Below are positions 8,757 through 16,777 of a DNA stretch of 64,000 bases, piece by piece. Every line of letters begins with the position of its first letter. Positions within the stretch are counted from its first letter, which is position 1. Source of the DNA: an uncultured Hungatella sp. (lineage in GTDB: Bacteria > Bacillota > Clostridia > Lachnospirales > Lachnospiraceae). The notes under the pieces are model-generated. The model searched no databases. It worked only from the letters and a program-made list of their open reading frames with translations, and was not told the origin of the DNA. A program made the position numbers and the translations under genes. The stretch lies in the NCBI GenBank assembly GCA_910577935.1, contig CAJTOT010000010.1, forward strand, positions 33,847 to 97,846. The letters are read 5' to 3'.

Positions 8757-9041
8757 ATGAACAACGACTGGAAACAAGACCCAAGGCTGAAATCCATGAA
8801 CCCTGAGAAGATCAAGTTTCTGACGGATTTCGTCGAACAGCTAAACGGCGCTCCCAAGGACCAGGCGCTCGCCAGATTTATCGCCATGTCCACCCAGGCG
8901 AGCCAGAAAAACATCTCGTTCTCCGACCAGGAGACAAAGCTCCTCACGGACATTCTCTTAAGCCACATGAATTCTTCTGACAAAAGCAGGCTGGATATGT
9001 TTCGGGCCCTCACGCAAAAAATGACGTTCAGACGCGGCTGA
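8757..9041 (+). CDS. Conserved hypothetical protein, second of a gene pair
   Basis: A small soluble helical protein of 94 residues (MNNDWKQDPRLKSMNPEKI...), with a perfect AAAGGAGG ribosome site and an 11-base spacing from the previous stop. The sequence has two helical repeats centred on DFVEQLNGAPKDQALARFIAMS and ETKLLTDILLSHMNSSDKSRL. I recall close relatives across Lachnospiraceae in the same pair arrangement; no function is assigned. The coupling suggests the two products interact. Confidence 0.75.
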   Translation: MNNDWKQDPRLKSMNPEKIKFLTDFVEQLNGAPKDQALARFIAMSTQASQKNISFSDQETKLLTDILLSHMNSSDKSRLDMFRALTQKMTFRRG

Positions 9042-9061
9042 TACAAAGCCGCGTCTGAACG
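9025..9061. terminator. Perfect 14-bp stem over the stop codon of the gene pair
   Basis: CGTTCAGACGCGGC (9025-9038) pairs perfectly with GCCGCGTCTGAACG (9048-9061), and the TGA stop of the 94-residue protein lies in the loop. There is no T-run on the plus side. It sits between convergent genes (next stop at 9106 on the minus strand) and may serve as a transcription barrier or RNA 3'-end protector. Confidence 0.5.
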
Positions 9062-9105
9062 CCGTTGATGATGCTGCCGGAATCTCCCGGCCGGTTTTAA
9101 CTGTT

Positions 9106-10182
9106 CTATTTCAGCTTCTCCTGCAGTTCTCCCGCCGTCATGGAACCCTCCAGATACTCGTATCTGCCTGCGTCACAGGCAGCGCATTCTGCAGGTGTCG
9201 CCTCCTTGCCGTTGATGTAGCTCACCCCGTAGGCCCCCGCAGAGGCCAGCTCATTTTCATCCGGCACTCCGTTTCCGTTCACGTCGTCGAAGTTGAGGGT
9301 CTTAATCTCGGCGGTGGTCTCTAAAGAGCAGCTGTCGTCTATGGCCATATAGGTGGTGTACATGATGGCGCCGGCGTAGTCGCTGTTGTAATTTCTCAGG
9401 CTGTTCTTTTTCGGGGAATACTCATACCCTGCATTTCCCATGGCGCCGTAGGCCCAGCTGTCCATCAGCGTATATACCCTGCCGTCTCTGTAGGTGTACA
9501 GGCTTGTCCAGTAGCCCTTCTTCCCCACAACCAGCTCCGGCGTGGCGTCATTGTCAAAATAGACCAGGCCGTATTGCTTTTCTTCCGTAGTCTCCATCTC
9601 GCACAGGTTGCTCACCGCCCTGTAGGCCTCCTTGTAGTCCTGGAATTCCCCGTTCCTCTTTCCCCCTGACATGGCTTTACGGATCTGGGATACGGACAGA
9701 GGGGCCACCTGAGCCGACACCGCCCCGGACACCTGTTGGTGAAGGTGGAAATTTCCTCTCCCCCCATTGTGCTCTTCCGGCTTAAAGCCATAGTAGACGG
9801 CCGCGAAGGTCTTGCCTCCGTATGTCTCGATGAGCAGGATATCCGTGCATCCGTCATAGTTCACATCGTAAAATGATACTGCGTCCAGGCTGGTAAACGG
9901 CTTCCCTTTCAGCTCCTCCGGCACATAGGCGGACAGTTTTGTCAGAACCTCTCCGTTCTGCATGATCTCCACGGAAAGCTCCGTCCTGCCTCCCGACGGC
10001 GCGGAGGGGACAAACCACACCTTTCCCGCGTATTCACTGAGCTCCACCTCAAAGGTCTGCCCTGTGATGCAGTCTCTGCCCAATTTCGCTCTCAGTTCCT
10101 CCGCCCCGGCGGCCTGCGCCGGATGGCAGGGCATCAAAAACCCGGCCCCCATCAACGCCGCCCCAAGTAACATTTTTTTCAT
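9106..10182 (-). CDS. Secreted protein with EF-hand/FG-GAP-like calcium loops
   Basis: The 358-residue product has a clear signal peptide (KKMLLGAALMGAGFLMPCHPAQA, cleavage after AQA about residue 24) and no anchor, so it is exported. Two acidic loops resemble calcium-binding sites: DVNYDGCTDILL (about 109-120), as in FG-GAP/VCBS repeats, and DVNGNGVPDENEL (about 304-316), matching an EF-hand/dockerin-type DxNxNGxxDxxE loop. I recognise no catalytic motif. The gene has AGGAGGAAGAGCT before the ATG and lies 76 bases after leuS in the same direction, so some read-through from leuS is possible. A precise role cannot be given. Confidence 0.72.
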   Translation of the reverse strand: MKKMLLGAALMGAGFLMPCHPAQAAGAEELRAKLGRDCITGQTFEVELSEYAGKVWFVPSAPSGGRTELSVEIMQNGEVLTKLSAYVPEELKGKPFTSLDAVSFYDVNYDGCTDILLIETYGGKTFAAVYYGFKPEEHNGGRGNFHLHQQVSGAVSAQVAPLSVSQIRKAMSGGKRNGEFQDYKEAYRAVSNLCEMETTEEKQYGLVYFDNDATPELVVGKKGYWTSLYTYRDGRVYTLMDSWAYGAMGNAGYEYSPKKNSLRNYNSDYAGAIMYTTYMAIDDSCSLETTAEIKTLNFDDVNGNGVPDENELASAGAYGVSYINGKEATPAECAACDAGRYEYLEGSMTAGELQEKLK

Positions 10183-10258
10183 AGCTCTTCCTCCTGCTTT
10201 TCAGCCTGACAAAGCTCTTTTCAAGGTGCTTTGGGAACCTGCCAGGACGATCTTCGCC

Positions 10259-12670
10259 TTATTTCACTACCAGATTGACTATCTTCTTCGGAACATAGAT
10301 CTCCTTCACCACGTTCCCCGTGATCTTGCCCGCCACGGCCTCCTTGCCTGCGGCGATGGCCTCCTCCCTGGAGGCCTCCGCCGAAAGGCTGACCACCGCC
10401 TTTGTCTTTCCGTTGATCTGAACGGCGATCTCCATCTCGTCGTCCTTCATGGCCTCTGTGTCCCATTCCGGCCACTGGGAGTGGAACACCGTGTCCGTTC
10501 CGCCCAGCTGCTGCCACAGCTCCTCGCCGATGTGAGGCGCGAAGGGGGCCAGGAGAACCACGAAAGTCTTCAAAGTCTCCTTGTCGATGCCGCCTTCCTT
10601 CTTGGACAGCTCGATAAGTTTGTTATTGTACTCCATGAAGCCGGAGATTACCGTATTTAAGTTAAACTGGTTAAACCGCTGCTCAATATCGAAGATCAGC
10701 TTGTGGCGGAGGCGCAGCATCTCCTTGGTGGCCTTCACATCCTTGTCCTTGCTCTCCGTCACCAGATTCCAGAAACGGTTTAAAAACCGGCTGACTCCCT
10801 CGATCCCTCTGTCGTCCCACTCGGCGTCCAGCTCCGGCGGGCCCACGAACAGCTCGTACATTCTCAGGGAATCGCAGCCGTAGTCTCTCACCAGGTCGTC
10901 GGGGGAGACCACATTTCCCTTGGACTTGCTCATCTTGATTCCGTTCTTTCCCGTGATCATGCCCTGGTTGAACAGCTTGGTAAACGGCTCGTCAAAGTCG
11001 ATGACACCAATGTCGCACAGGAACTTGGTGTAAAACCTGGAGTACAGAAGGTGGAGAACCGCGTGCTCCACGCCTCCGATATACATATCCACGGGAAGGT
11101 ATTTATCCGCCTTCTCCCTGGACACCAGTTCTTTGTCATTGTGGCTGTCCACATATCTGAGGAAATACCAGGAGGAACCGGCCCACTGGGGCATGGTGTT
11201 GGTCTCCCGCTTTGCCGGGCCGCCGCACTTCGGGCAGGAGCAGTTCACCCACTCGTCGATAGCCGCCAGAGGCGATTCTCCTGTCCCCGTGGGCTGGTAG
11301 CTCTCCACCTCGGGGAGCCTTAACGGCAGCTCCTCCTCCGGAACCGCCACATTGCCGCACTTTTCACAGTGGACGATGGGGATGGGCTCTCCCCAGTACC
11401 TCTGTCTTGAGAACACCCAGTCTCTCAGCTTGTAGTTCACCGTCTTCTTGCCCAGGCCTCTGGCCTCGATCATGGCGGGAGCCTCTTTCTTTAACACCGC
11501 CGACTCCATGCCGTTCCACTCTCCTGAGTTGATCATGGTGCCGCTGGCCTCGGTATAGGCCTCGGTCATATTCTCAATCTCCTTCCCGTCCTTGGCGATA
11601 ACCTGGATGATGGGAAGGTTGAATTTCTTCGCGAACTCAAAGTCCCTGTCGTCGTGGGCGGGGACACACATGATGGCGCCGGTTCCATAGTCTGCCAGCA
11701 CATAATCCGACAGCCAGATGGGAACCTTGGCCCCGTTTAACGGGTTGACGGCGTAGCTTCCGGTGAACACGCCTGTCTTCTCCTTGTCCTGCATACGGTC
11801 CACGTTGGAGCGCATGGAAGAGTCAAGGATGTATTTCTCCACCGCCTCCCTGGTCTCTTCTGTGGCAAGCCCCTTTGCCAGGGCATGCTCCGGGGCCAGC
11901 ACCATGAAGGTGGCGCCATAGAGCGTGTCCGGCCTGGTGGTGTACACCTTGATCTTTTCGTCTTTTCCCTCTATCTGGAAATCAACCTCCGCGCCGTAGG
12001 ATTTGCCGATCCACTCGCTCTGCATCTTCTTGACCTTCTCCGGCCAGTCCAGCTTGTCAAGGTCATTTAACAGGCGCTCCGCGTAGGCGGTGATCTTCAA
12101 CATCCACTGGCGGAGATTCTTCTTGGTCACCGTTGCGCCGCACCGCTCGCAGCAGCCGTTGACCACCTCCTCATTTGCCAGACCGGTCTTGCAGGAGGGG
12201 CACCAGTTGATGGGGAACTCCTTCTCGTAGGCCAGGCCCTTGTTGAACATCTGCACGAAAATCCACTGGGTCCACTTGTAAAACTCCGGGTCTGTGGTGT
12301 TCACCTCCATGTCCCAGTCGTAGATGGAGGCGATCTGGTTGATCTGCCTCTTGATATTCTTCACGTTCTCAGCCGTGGAGACTGCCGGGTGGATTCCCAT
12401 CTTGATGGCGTAGTTCTCGGCGGGAAGGCCGAAGGCGTCCCAGCCCATGGGGTGGATGACATAATGCCCCTTTAAAATCTGGTAGCGGCTCCACACATCG
12501 GAGATCACGTACCCTCTCCAGTGTCCCACGTGAAGGCCGCTGCCTGACGGGTATGGGAACATATCCAGACAGTAGTATTTGGGCTTTTTGCCGTCGTTGA
12601 CATTGATGGGATTCTTCTCCCAGTTCTCTCTCCATTTCTTCTCAATGGCGCTGTGGTTGTATGATGCCAT
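10259..12670 (-). CDS. leuS: Leucyl-tRNA synthetase
   Basis: Class Ia synthetase of 803 residues, charging tRNA(Leu). Seen: the HIGH-type motif PYPSGSGLHVGH (about residues 40-51), a CP1 editing insertion (TTRPDTLYGATFMVLAPEH, with the DRDFEFAKKF region), zinc-type cysteine pairs (CPSCKTGLANEEVVNGCCERCG; CEKCGN...CPKCGG), the KMSKS signature GIKMSKSKGNVVSP and the anticodon-binding C-terminal domain. I chose the ATG at 12668-12670, which follows GGAGGAAGATGCACT; the frame extends upstream only into the leader. The gene is preceded by a T-box leader with intrinsic terminator, so expression should rise when tRNA(Leu) is uncharged. Length is normal for bacterial LeuRS. Confidence 0.98.
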   Translation of the reverse strand: MASYNHSAIEKKWRENWEKNPINVNDGKKPKYYCLDMFPYPSGSGLHVGHWRGYVISDVWSRYQILKGHYVIHPMGWDAFGLPAENYAIKMGIHPAVSTAENVKNIKRQINQIASIYDWDMEVNTTDPEFYKWTQWIFVQMFNKGLAYEKEFPINWCPSCKTGLANEEVVNGCCERCGATVTKKNLRQWMLKITAYAERLLNDLDKLDWPEKVKKMQSEWIGKSYGAEVDFQIEGKDEKIKVYTTRPDTLYGATFMVLAPEHALAKGLATEETREAVEKYILDSSMRSNVDRMQDKEKTGVFTGSYAVNPLNGAKVPIWLSDYVLADYGTGAIMCVPAHDDRDFEFAKKFNLPIIQVIAKDGKEIENMTEAYTEASGTMINSGEWNGMESAVLKKEAPAMIEARGLGKKTVNYKLRDWVFSRQRYWGEPIPIVHCEKCGNVAVPEEELPLRLPEVESYQPTGTGESPLAAIDEWVNCSCPKCGGPAKRETNTMPQWAGSSWYFLRYVDSHNDKELVSREKADKYLPVDMYIGGVEHAVLHLLYSRFYTKFLCDIGVIDFDEPFTKLFNQGMITGKNGIKMSKSKGNVVSPDDLVRDYGCDSLRMYELFVGPPELDAEWDDRGIEGVSRFLNRFWNLVTESKDKDVKATKEMLRLRHKLIFDIEQRFNQFNLNTVISGFMEYNNKLIELSKKEGGIDKETLKTFVVLLAPFAPHIGEELWQQLGGTDTVFHSQWPEWDTEAMKDDEMEIAVQINGKTKAVVSLSAEASREEAIAAGKEAVAGKITGNVVKEIYVPKKIVNLVVK

Positions 12671-12725
12671 AGTGCATCTTCCTCCTTCTTCATGTTCTGT
12701 GGTTTTCCGGTTTCTTGCATCACGG

Positions 12726-12772
12726 AAAAAAACTCCCGCTCCCCTATCCTTTCCAGATAGAGGCGCGGGAGT
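12726..12772 (-). terminator. T-box-controlled terminator of leuS leader
   Basis: ACTCCCGC (12732-12739) pairs with GCGGGAGT (12765-12772), with an inner CTATC/GATAG stem, and is followed on the minus strand by seven T (A-run 12726-12732). It is mutually exclusive with the T-box antiterminator just upstream. Confidence 0.88.
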
Positions 12773-13050
12773 CAATAGTTCGTCTTCCTTTTCCGCGTGG
12801 TACCACTCTACTTCATGCCATGCATGCGCTCAGTGGGACAACCTGTCTTCCGGCCCTCTGGCGGGAACAGATTCTCCCTCTCCCTGTAACGGGGGAAACC
12901 GACTGCCGCCTACTCTCTCCGGCCCATGCCTTCGCTTTCGGGGCGCTACTCCGAGGCCAGTTCACAGGTCTTCCCCAGACGCCTCGCACCTTCCGGCATC
13001 TCTCTGTGTGGTTCGGGCCTGCTACTCTTCCTCTTCAAAGTATTTAAGCT
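12726..13050 (-). promoter_or_regulatory. T-box riboswitch leader of leuS
   Basis: On the minus strand the leader carries the near-invariant T-box sequence AGAGTGGTACCACGCGG (12793-12810), which forms the antiterminator bulge pairing with the tRNA acceptor end. It is followed by an intrinsic terminator at 12726-12772. Upstream, the AGAGAG and GGTGCGAGG elements and a GAGTAG-like 3' stem-I end are visible. A leucine specifier CTG is possible in GTGAACTGGCC at about 12955-12965, but I could not fold stem I rigorously. The position directly before leuS fits the known family. Confidence 0.9.
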
Positions 13051-13154
13051 GATACTAAATCTATCATATTTGAAAATTTCTGTCAACCTGTTTTTCCTGC
13101 CTTTCCCGAGCCTTTCCCAAACTGCCCCCCGGACGCAGGGGGCGGTTCAATATC

Positions 13155-13183
13155 TTTACAAAATTTGGTTTTTTCTATATAAT
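13155..13183 (+). promoter_or_regulatory. Promoter of the DUF1846 gene
   Basis: TTTACA (13155-13160) and TATAAT (13178-13183) with a 17-base spacer, about 43 bases before the ATG at 13226. A near-consensus vegetative promoter. Confidence 0.75.
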
Positions 13184-13225
13184 GATAACAGCTATCGAAC
13201 ATGACCATGGAAGGGAACCTATTTT

Positions 13226-14704
13226 ATGAGAACAGGATTTGATAATCAGAAATACCAGACCACTCAGTCCGAGCACATCCGGCAGCGCATCAGCCAGTTC
13301 GGAAACAAGCTCTATCTGGAATTCGGCGGCAAGCTCTTTGACGACTACCACGCCTCACGGGTTCTTCCCGGCTTTGCCCCCGACAGCAAGCTGCAGATGC
13401 TGATGCAGCTTGCGGATCAGGCGGAGATCGTCATCGCCATCAACGCCGCCGACATCGAAAAGAACAAGATCCGTTATGACCTGGGAATCACCTACGATGT
13501 AGATGTCCTTCGTCTGATCCAATCCTTTCAGGACCGCGGGCTCTACGTGGGAAGCGTGGTCATCACCCAGTACACCGGACACCCGGCTGCCAATCTATTC
13601 AAAGAGAAGCTGGAGCGCATGGGAATCCGGGTATACCGCCACTACCGCATCGAGGGCTACCCCAACAACATCCGCACCATCGTAAGCGAGGAAGGTTTCG
13701 GGAAAAATGACTACATAGAGACCTCAAGGCCTCTGGTTATCGTCACTGCGCCTGGTCCGGGAAGCGGAAAGATGGCAACCTGCCTCTCCCAGCTCTACCA
13801 TGAGAACCGCCGCGGCATCAAGGCAGGATACGCCAAGTTCGAGACATTTCCCATATGGAATCTTCCCCTGAAGCACCCGGTCAACCTGGCCTACGAGGCC
13901 GCCACCGCCGACTTAAACGATGTGAACATGATCGATCCCTTCCACCTAGAGGCCTACGGAGAGACCGCCGTGAACTACAACCGGGATGTGGAGATATTCC
14001 CTGTCCTGGGCGCCATCTTCGAGGGCATCTACGGTTCCAGCCCATACAAATCCCCCACGGACATGGGGGTCAATATGGTGGGGCTGTGCATCACCGACGA
14101 CGAGGCATGCCGGGAGGCCTCCTTCCAGGAGATCATCCGCCGCTACTACCACGCCTTAAACCGGCTGGCCAGAGGCACAGGCTCCCAGGACGAGGCCTAC
14201 AAAATCGAACTTCTCATGAAGCAGTCCAGGATCACCGCCCAGGACCGGAAGGTGGCCGTCGCCGCCAACGAGAAGGCGGAGCAGAGCCAGACCCCTGCCG
14301 CTGCCATCGAACTGCCGGACGGGCGGATCATCACGGGCAGAACCAGCAGCCTGTTAGGTTCCTCCGCCGCCGCCCTGCTGAACGCGGTGAAGGCTCTGGG
14401 GGATATCCCCGACGACATACATCTCATCGCCCCTTCCGCCATTGAGCCTATCCAGAAGCTGAAGGTCAACTACTTCGGCAGCAAAAACCCCAGGCTCCAC
14501 ACCGACGAAGTGCTCATCGCCCTGTCCATGTGCGCCGCCACAGATGTCAATGCCCAGAAGGCCCTGGACCAGCTGTCCAAGCTGAAAGGCTGCCAGGCCC
14601 ACACCTCCGTAATGCTGTCCAACGTGGATATCCACACCTTCCAGCGCCTGGGCGTGGAACTGACCAGCGAACCGATCTTCGAGTACAACAAGATCTACCG
14701 ATGA
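13226..14704 (+). CDS. DUF1846 domain protein
   Basis: Encodes 492 residues over the whole DUF1846 family length. The family is common in Bacillota, has structures in the PDB, and has no settled function. Seen: the N-terminal block RTGFDNQKYQTTQSEHI, LYLEFGGKLFDDYHASRVLPGF, and a nucleotide-binding-like loop VTAPGPGSGKMATCLSQLYHE (about 172-192) that resembles a Walker A but is not canonical. A Gly/Ala-rich core, HTDEVLIALSMCAATD, and a conserved C-terminus SNVDIHTFQRLGVELTSEP follow. No membrane segments. Monocistronic: its own promoter lies upstream and a strong terminator downstream. The ribosome site is GGAAGGGAACC. Confidence 0.92.
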   Translation: MRTGFDNQKYQTTQSEHIRQRISQFGNKLYLEFGGKLFDDYHASRVLPGFAPDSKLQMLMQLADQAEIVIAINAADIEKNKIRYDLGITYDVDVLRLIQSFQDRGLYVGSVVITQYTGHPAANLFKEKLERMGIRVYRHYRIEGYPNNIRTIVSEEGFGKNDYIETSRPLVIVTAPGPGSGKMATCLSQLYHENRRGIKAGYAKFETFPIWNLPLKHPVNLAYEAATADLNDVNMIDPFHLEAYGETAVNYNRDVEIFPVLGAIFEGIYGSSPYKSPTDMGVNMVGLCITDDEACREASFQEIIRRYYHALNRLARGTGSQDEAYKIELLMKQSRITAQDRKVAVAANEKAEQSQTPAAAIELPDGRIITGRTSSLLGSSAAALLNAVKALGDIPDDIHLIAPSAIEPIQKLKVNYFGSKNPRLHTDEVLIALSMCAATDVNAQKALDQLSKLKGCQAHTSVMLSNVDIHTFQRLGVELTSEPIFEYNKIYR

Positions 14705-14745
14705 CCTTGTATTTGAGAGAAAACTGATTGAAGACAGGCTATATC

Positions 14746-14786
14746 AAAAAACGTCTGCCGCGATTCACTTGCGGCAGGCGTTTTTA
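14746..14786 (+). terminator. Intrinsic terminator after DUF1846 gene
   Basis: AAAACGTCTGCCGC pairs with GCGGCAGGCGTTTTT around a nine-base loop (GATTCACTT), ending in five T on the plus strand. The A-run on the other side makes it usable in both directions, which suits the convergent hsp20 gene. Confidence 0.93.
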
Positions 14787-14908
14787 TCGGCTTTTCCGTT
14801 CTCAGCTCCCGGATTCGGGGATATGGCCCTGGGGGGAGGGATACAACACCAGGGTTCAGGTGCGGCCCCGATGTTCGGGATGCGGCCCTGGGGGTCAGCT
14901 CCCGGGCC

Positions 14909-15343
14909 TCAGCCTTCGATGGCGATATAGCGGCTCTCCTCTGTCTTCGGCAGAGCCTCCTTCTTTGGAACCGTAAGTTTCAGAATTCCGTTGTCAAATC
15001 TGGCGCGGATATCCTCCTGAGTCACTTCCTTCCCCACATAAAAGCTTCTCTTGCAGGAACCATAGTACCGCTCCCTGCGGATATATCTGCCGGTCCCGTC
15101 TTTCTCGTCCCGGTCTTCATCTGTGTGCGCCTCGATGGTGAGGTAGCCGTCTTTCAGTTCCGCCTTGATATTCTCCTTCTTAAACCCCGGCATCTCGATG
15201 TCCAGCTCATATCCCTGGTCCGTGTCCCGAACATCCGTCTTCATCAAGTTCCCCGCAGAAGATGCGTTCCTGAAGCTCCCAAAAGGAAAACCTTCCATGA
15301 AATCATCAAATAAACTTTCTCCAAAAAGACTCGGCATCAACAT
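14909..15343 (-). CDS. Hsp20/alpha-crystallin small heat-shock protein
   Basis: ATP-independent holdase chaperone of 144 residues. Seen: a short N-terminal arm (MPSLFGESLFDDF), the alpha-crystallin domain from about 35 to 130 with YELDIEMPGFKKENIKAEL and the signature FDNGILKLTVPK, and a C-terminal YIAIEG end with the I-x-I anchor that docks into neighbouring subunits. The start follows AAAGGAGAGATGAGTT. A consensus promoter whose -35 box lies inside a CIRCE operator precedes it, so HrcA repression and heat induction are expected. Confidence 0.95.
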   Translation of the reverse strand: MLMPSLFGESLFDDFMEGFPFGSFRNASSAGNLMKTDVRDTDQGYELDIEMPGFKKENIKAELKDGYLTIEAHTDEDRDEKDGTGRYIRRERYYGSCKRSFYVGKEVTQEDIRARFDNGILKLTVPKKEALPKTEESRYIAIEG

Positions 15344-15405
15344 AACTCATCTCTCCTTTTCTTTTAAAAATGCTTTGTGGCATTTGTTTTATTTGTTATA
15401 TGTGT

Positions 15406-15434
15406 ACTATATCACATATTGTTGGCACTGTCAA
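15406..15434 (-). promoter_or_regulatory. Promoter of hsp20
   Basis: On the minus strand TTGACA (15429-15434) and TATAGT (15406-15411) are 17 bases apart: a near-perfect sigma-A promoter about 65 bases before the start codon. Confidence 0.85.
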
Positions 15435-15448
15435 TAGGTGAGTGCTAA
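15422..15448. promoter_or_regulatory. CIRCE operator (HrcA site) over the hsp20 promoter
   Basis: TTGGCACTG-N9-GAGTGCTAA. The CIRCE consensus is TTAGCACTC-N9-GAGTGCTAA; the right arm is perfect and the left arm differs at two positions. The -35 hexamer of the hsp20 promoter lies within the element, so bound HrcA would block RNA polymerase. Confidence 0.9.
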
Positions 15449-15574
15449 AACATTGTGAAGTATTTGTGAATCATCAGTAAAACAAGGTCTTTCCGGATTT
15501 TTGAATGGTCCAATCGTTTCAACTTTGTACCTTTTCTGTACCTTTCTGTCCTTTACCCAGCAAAAGATAAAACT

Positions 15575-15700
15575 CTTTCTGCCGGATCAGGCTTTTCCTT
15601 GCGTCCGCTGTCAGACCATCTCAGGCCCGTAAGCTCTCCAACTCTGAGCGCAGTACATAAAGCAAATGATTGCTGTCCCACCAGGCATTGATCTGCTGAA
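15575..15700 (-). pseudogene. Decayed tyrosine-recombinase (integrase) fragment
   Basis: In one minus-strand frame, 15610-15666 reads FALCTALRVGELTGLRWSD, a close match to the conserved core of phage/transposon tyrosine integrases (box I, with the catalytic Arg in LRVGEL). The frame is open only from about 15700 to the stop near 15560. No second catalytic box (HxLR or the Tyr motif) follows, so this is a remnant and not a gene. Frameshifts on both sides are likely. It marks a past insertion between hsp20 and the phosphoribosyltransferase gene. Confidence 0.5.
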
Positions 15701-15771
15701 AGTCGGTTGTTGCGCCTTTAAAACCATTCGATGTGGAAACAGGGCCTTTGAAGATTGATACTGTGCCTTTT

Positions 15772-15814
15772 TGAAAAAAAATACCGCCGCCAGACTTTTT
15801 TCTGGCAGCGGTAC
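15772..15814 (-). terminator. Terminator after phosphoribosyltransferase gene
   Basis: On the minus strand CCGCTGCCAGA pairs with TCTGGCGGCGG around an A-rich loop and is followed by TATTTTTTT. It lies about 155 bases downstream of the stop at 15968. Confidence 0.85.
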
Positions 15815-15967
15815 AGCTTATCCTATTATCACATTTTCCTGTATCTCCTTCATCCGTTTTCGAATCCGGGAGAAATCCAGATGTATGTAAATTATCCATG
15901 GTTACAGATAAATATGCAAATCAGTGACACCCCGGGCCTTTACATACTAGAGGAAAAAAAGATTTTC

Positions 15968-16606
15968 CTACAATGCCGAATACCCAAACGCATTCACCAG
16001 AGCATCCAGCTTCTGCTTCTGCTGGCACAAGGGGCAGTGTCTGTAGTCGTAGGACGCGTAGTCCGGAATATCCTTCTTCCCGAATACTGCCTTGATGGGA
16101 ACCCCATCCACCTCGTCCACGGCGCCGAAGATAGATGACACCCCTGTCATAATTCCGTTATAATACAGAATACTCTCGATCACTTTGTTTACAGTAAGCC
16201 CCGTGGTGACAGAAGACACCAGCACCAGCACATGCTTATCTTCAATCATATGCACCAGATTGTCACGGAAAATAATCTGGCTGTTGTTGTTGAACTCGGG
16301 ACGGACCACATAGATGCTCTTGTGCTGGTTCATGGACATGAAACCACCCTTCGAAAGTTCGTCTGACAGAAAAGCGCCGATGACCTCCATGCCCTCCATG
16401 CACACGATGGTGTCCACAACCGTGTCAAACAGGTACAGATGCGCCATGGCCTTTGCCACCGCCCTGGCCTCGCTGGTTCTGCTTTTCAACATGGTCAGAT
16501 CCAGATAATAGTTGATATGGGCGTGGTTAGTTGCGAAATGCCCCGGAATGACTCTCATCTGCGCCGTGGTTCCAGTGGTTCCTATCTTTTTTATTCTGGT
16601 CTTCAT
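15968..16606 (-). CDS. Phosphoribosyltransferase-like protein (orotate PRTase-type)
   Basis: The product has 212 residues and a type-I phosphoribosyltransferase fold. Seen: an N-terminal hood (RVIPGHFATNHAHINYYLDL), a helix-rich core (ARAVAKAMAHLYLFDTVVDTIVCMEGMEVIGAFLSDELSK) and a loop KHVLVLVSSVTTGLTVNKVIE at the place of the PRPP-binding motif. In that loop the usual acidic pair (DD/ED) is replaced by SS, while TTGLT is kept. A C-terminal RHCPLCQQ could bind metal. The family is often annotated as orotate PRTase in Clostridia, but the altered loop makes catalysis uncertain. The gene has its own consensus promoter and terminator; no pyr genes lie nearby. Confidence 0.75.
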   Translation of the reverse strand: MKTRIKKIGTTGTTAQMRVIPGHFATNHAHINYYLDLTMLKSRTSEARAVAKAMAHLYLFDTVVDTIVCMEGMEVIGAFLSDELSKGGFMSMNQHKSIYVVRPEFNNNSQIIFRDNLVHMIEDKHVLVLVSSVTTGLTVNKVIESILYYNGIMTGVSSIFGAVDEVDGVPIKAVFGKKDIPDYASYDYRHCPLCQQKQKLDALVNAFGYSAL

Positions 16607-16648
16607 ACAGGAATAACCCCCTTACTTTATTAGTGTTTCGATGATTGT

Positions 16649-16677
16649 ATTATACTAAATTTTCAGAAAATACTCAA
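16649..16677 (-). promoter_or_regulatory. Promoter of the phosphoribosyltransferase gene
   Basis: Minus strand TTGAGT (16672-16677), 17-base spacer, TATAAT (16649-16654), about 43 bases before the ATG; AGGGGG provides the ribosome site. Confidence 0.8.
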
Positions 16678-16777
16678 CCTTCCATCTGTGTATTTTTTAA
16701 GAATTTAAGGGATCTGCCCACAGGCTTTCAGGGCGCGCTGCCCCCGTCTTTTTGCCGGCAGAAAAGACATGCCGCCC

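Larger units (their letters stand above)
15344..15967. other. Intergenic region with CIRCE, integrase debris and terminator
   Basis: From left to right it holds the hsp20 ribosome site and promoter/CIRCE (to 15448), an AT-rich stretch without genes, the integrase fragment (about 15575-15700), and the minus-strand terminator at 15775-15811. A 92-codon minus frame (15621-15899) spans the terminator and looks spurious. Confidence 0.6.

Noticed and set aside
13748..13800. Walker A in the DUF1846 protein
   Set aside because: APGPGSGKMAT lacks a Walker B partner in the sequence; noted only as nucleotide-loop-like.
15621..15899. 92-codon minus frame
   Set aside because: It spans an intrinsic terminator; the integrase-like motif lies in a different frame.
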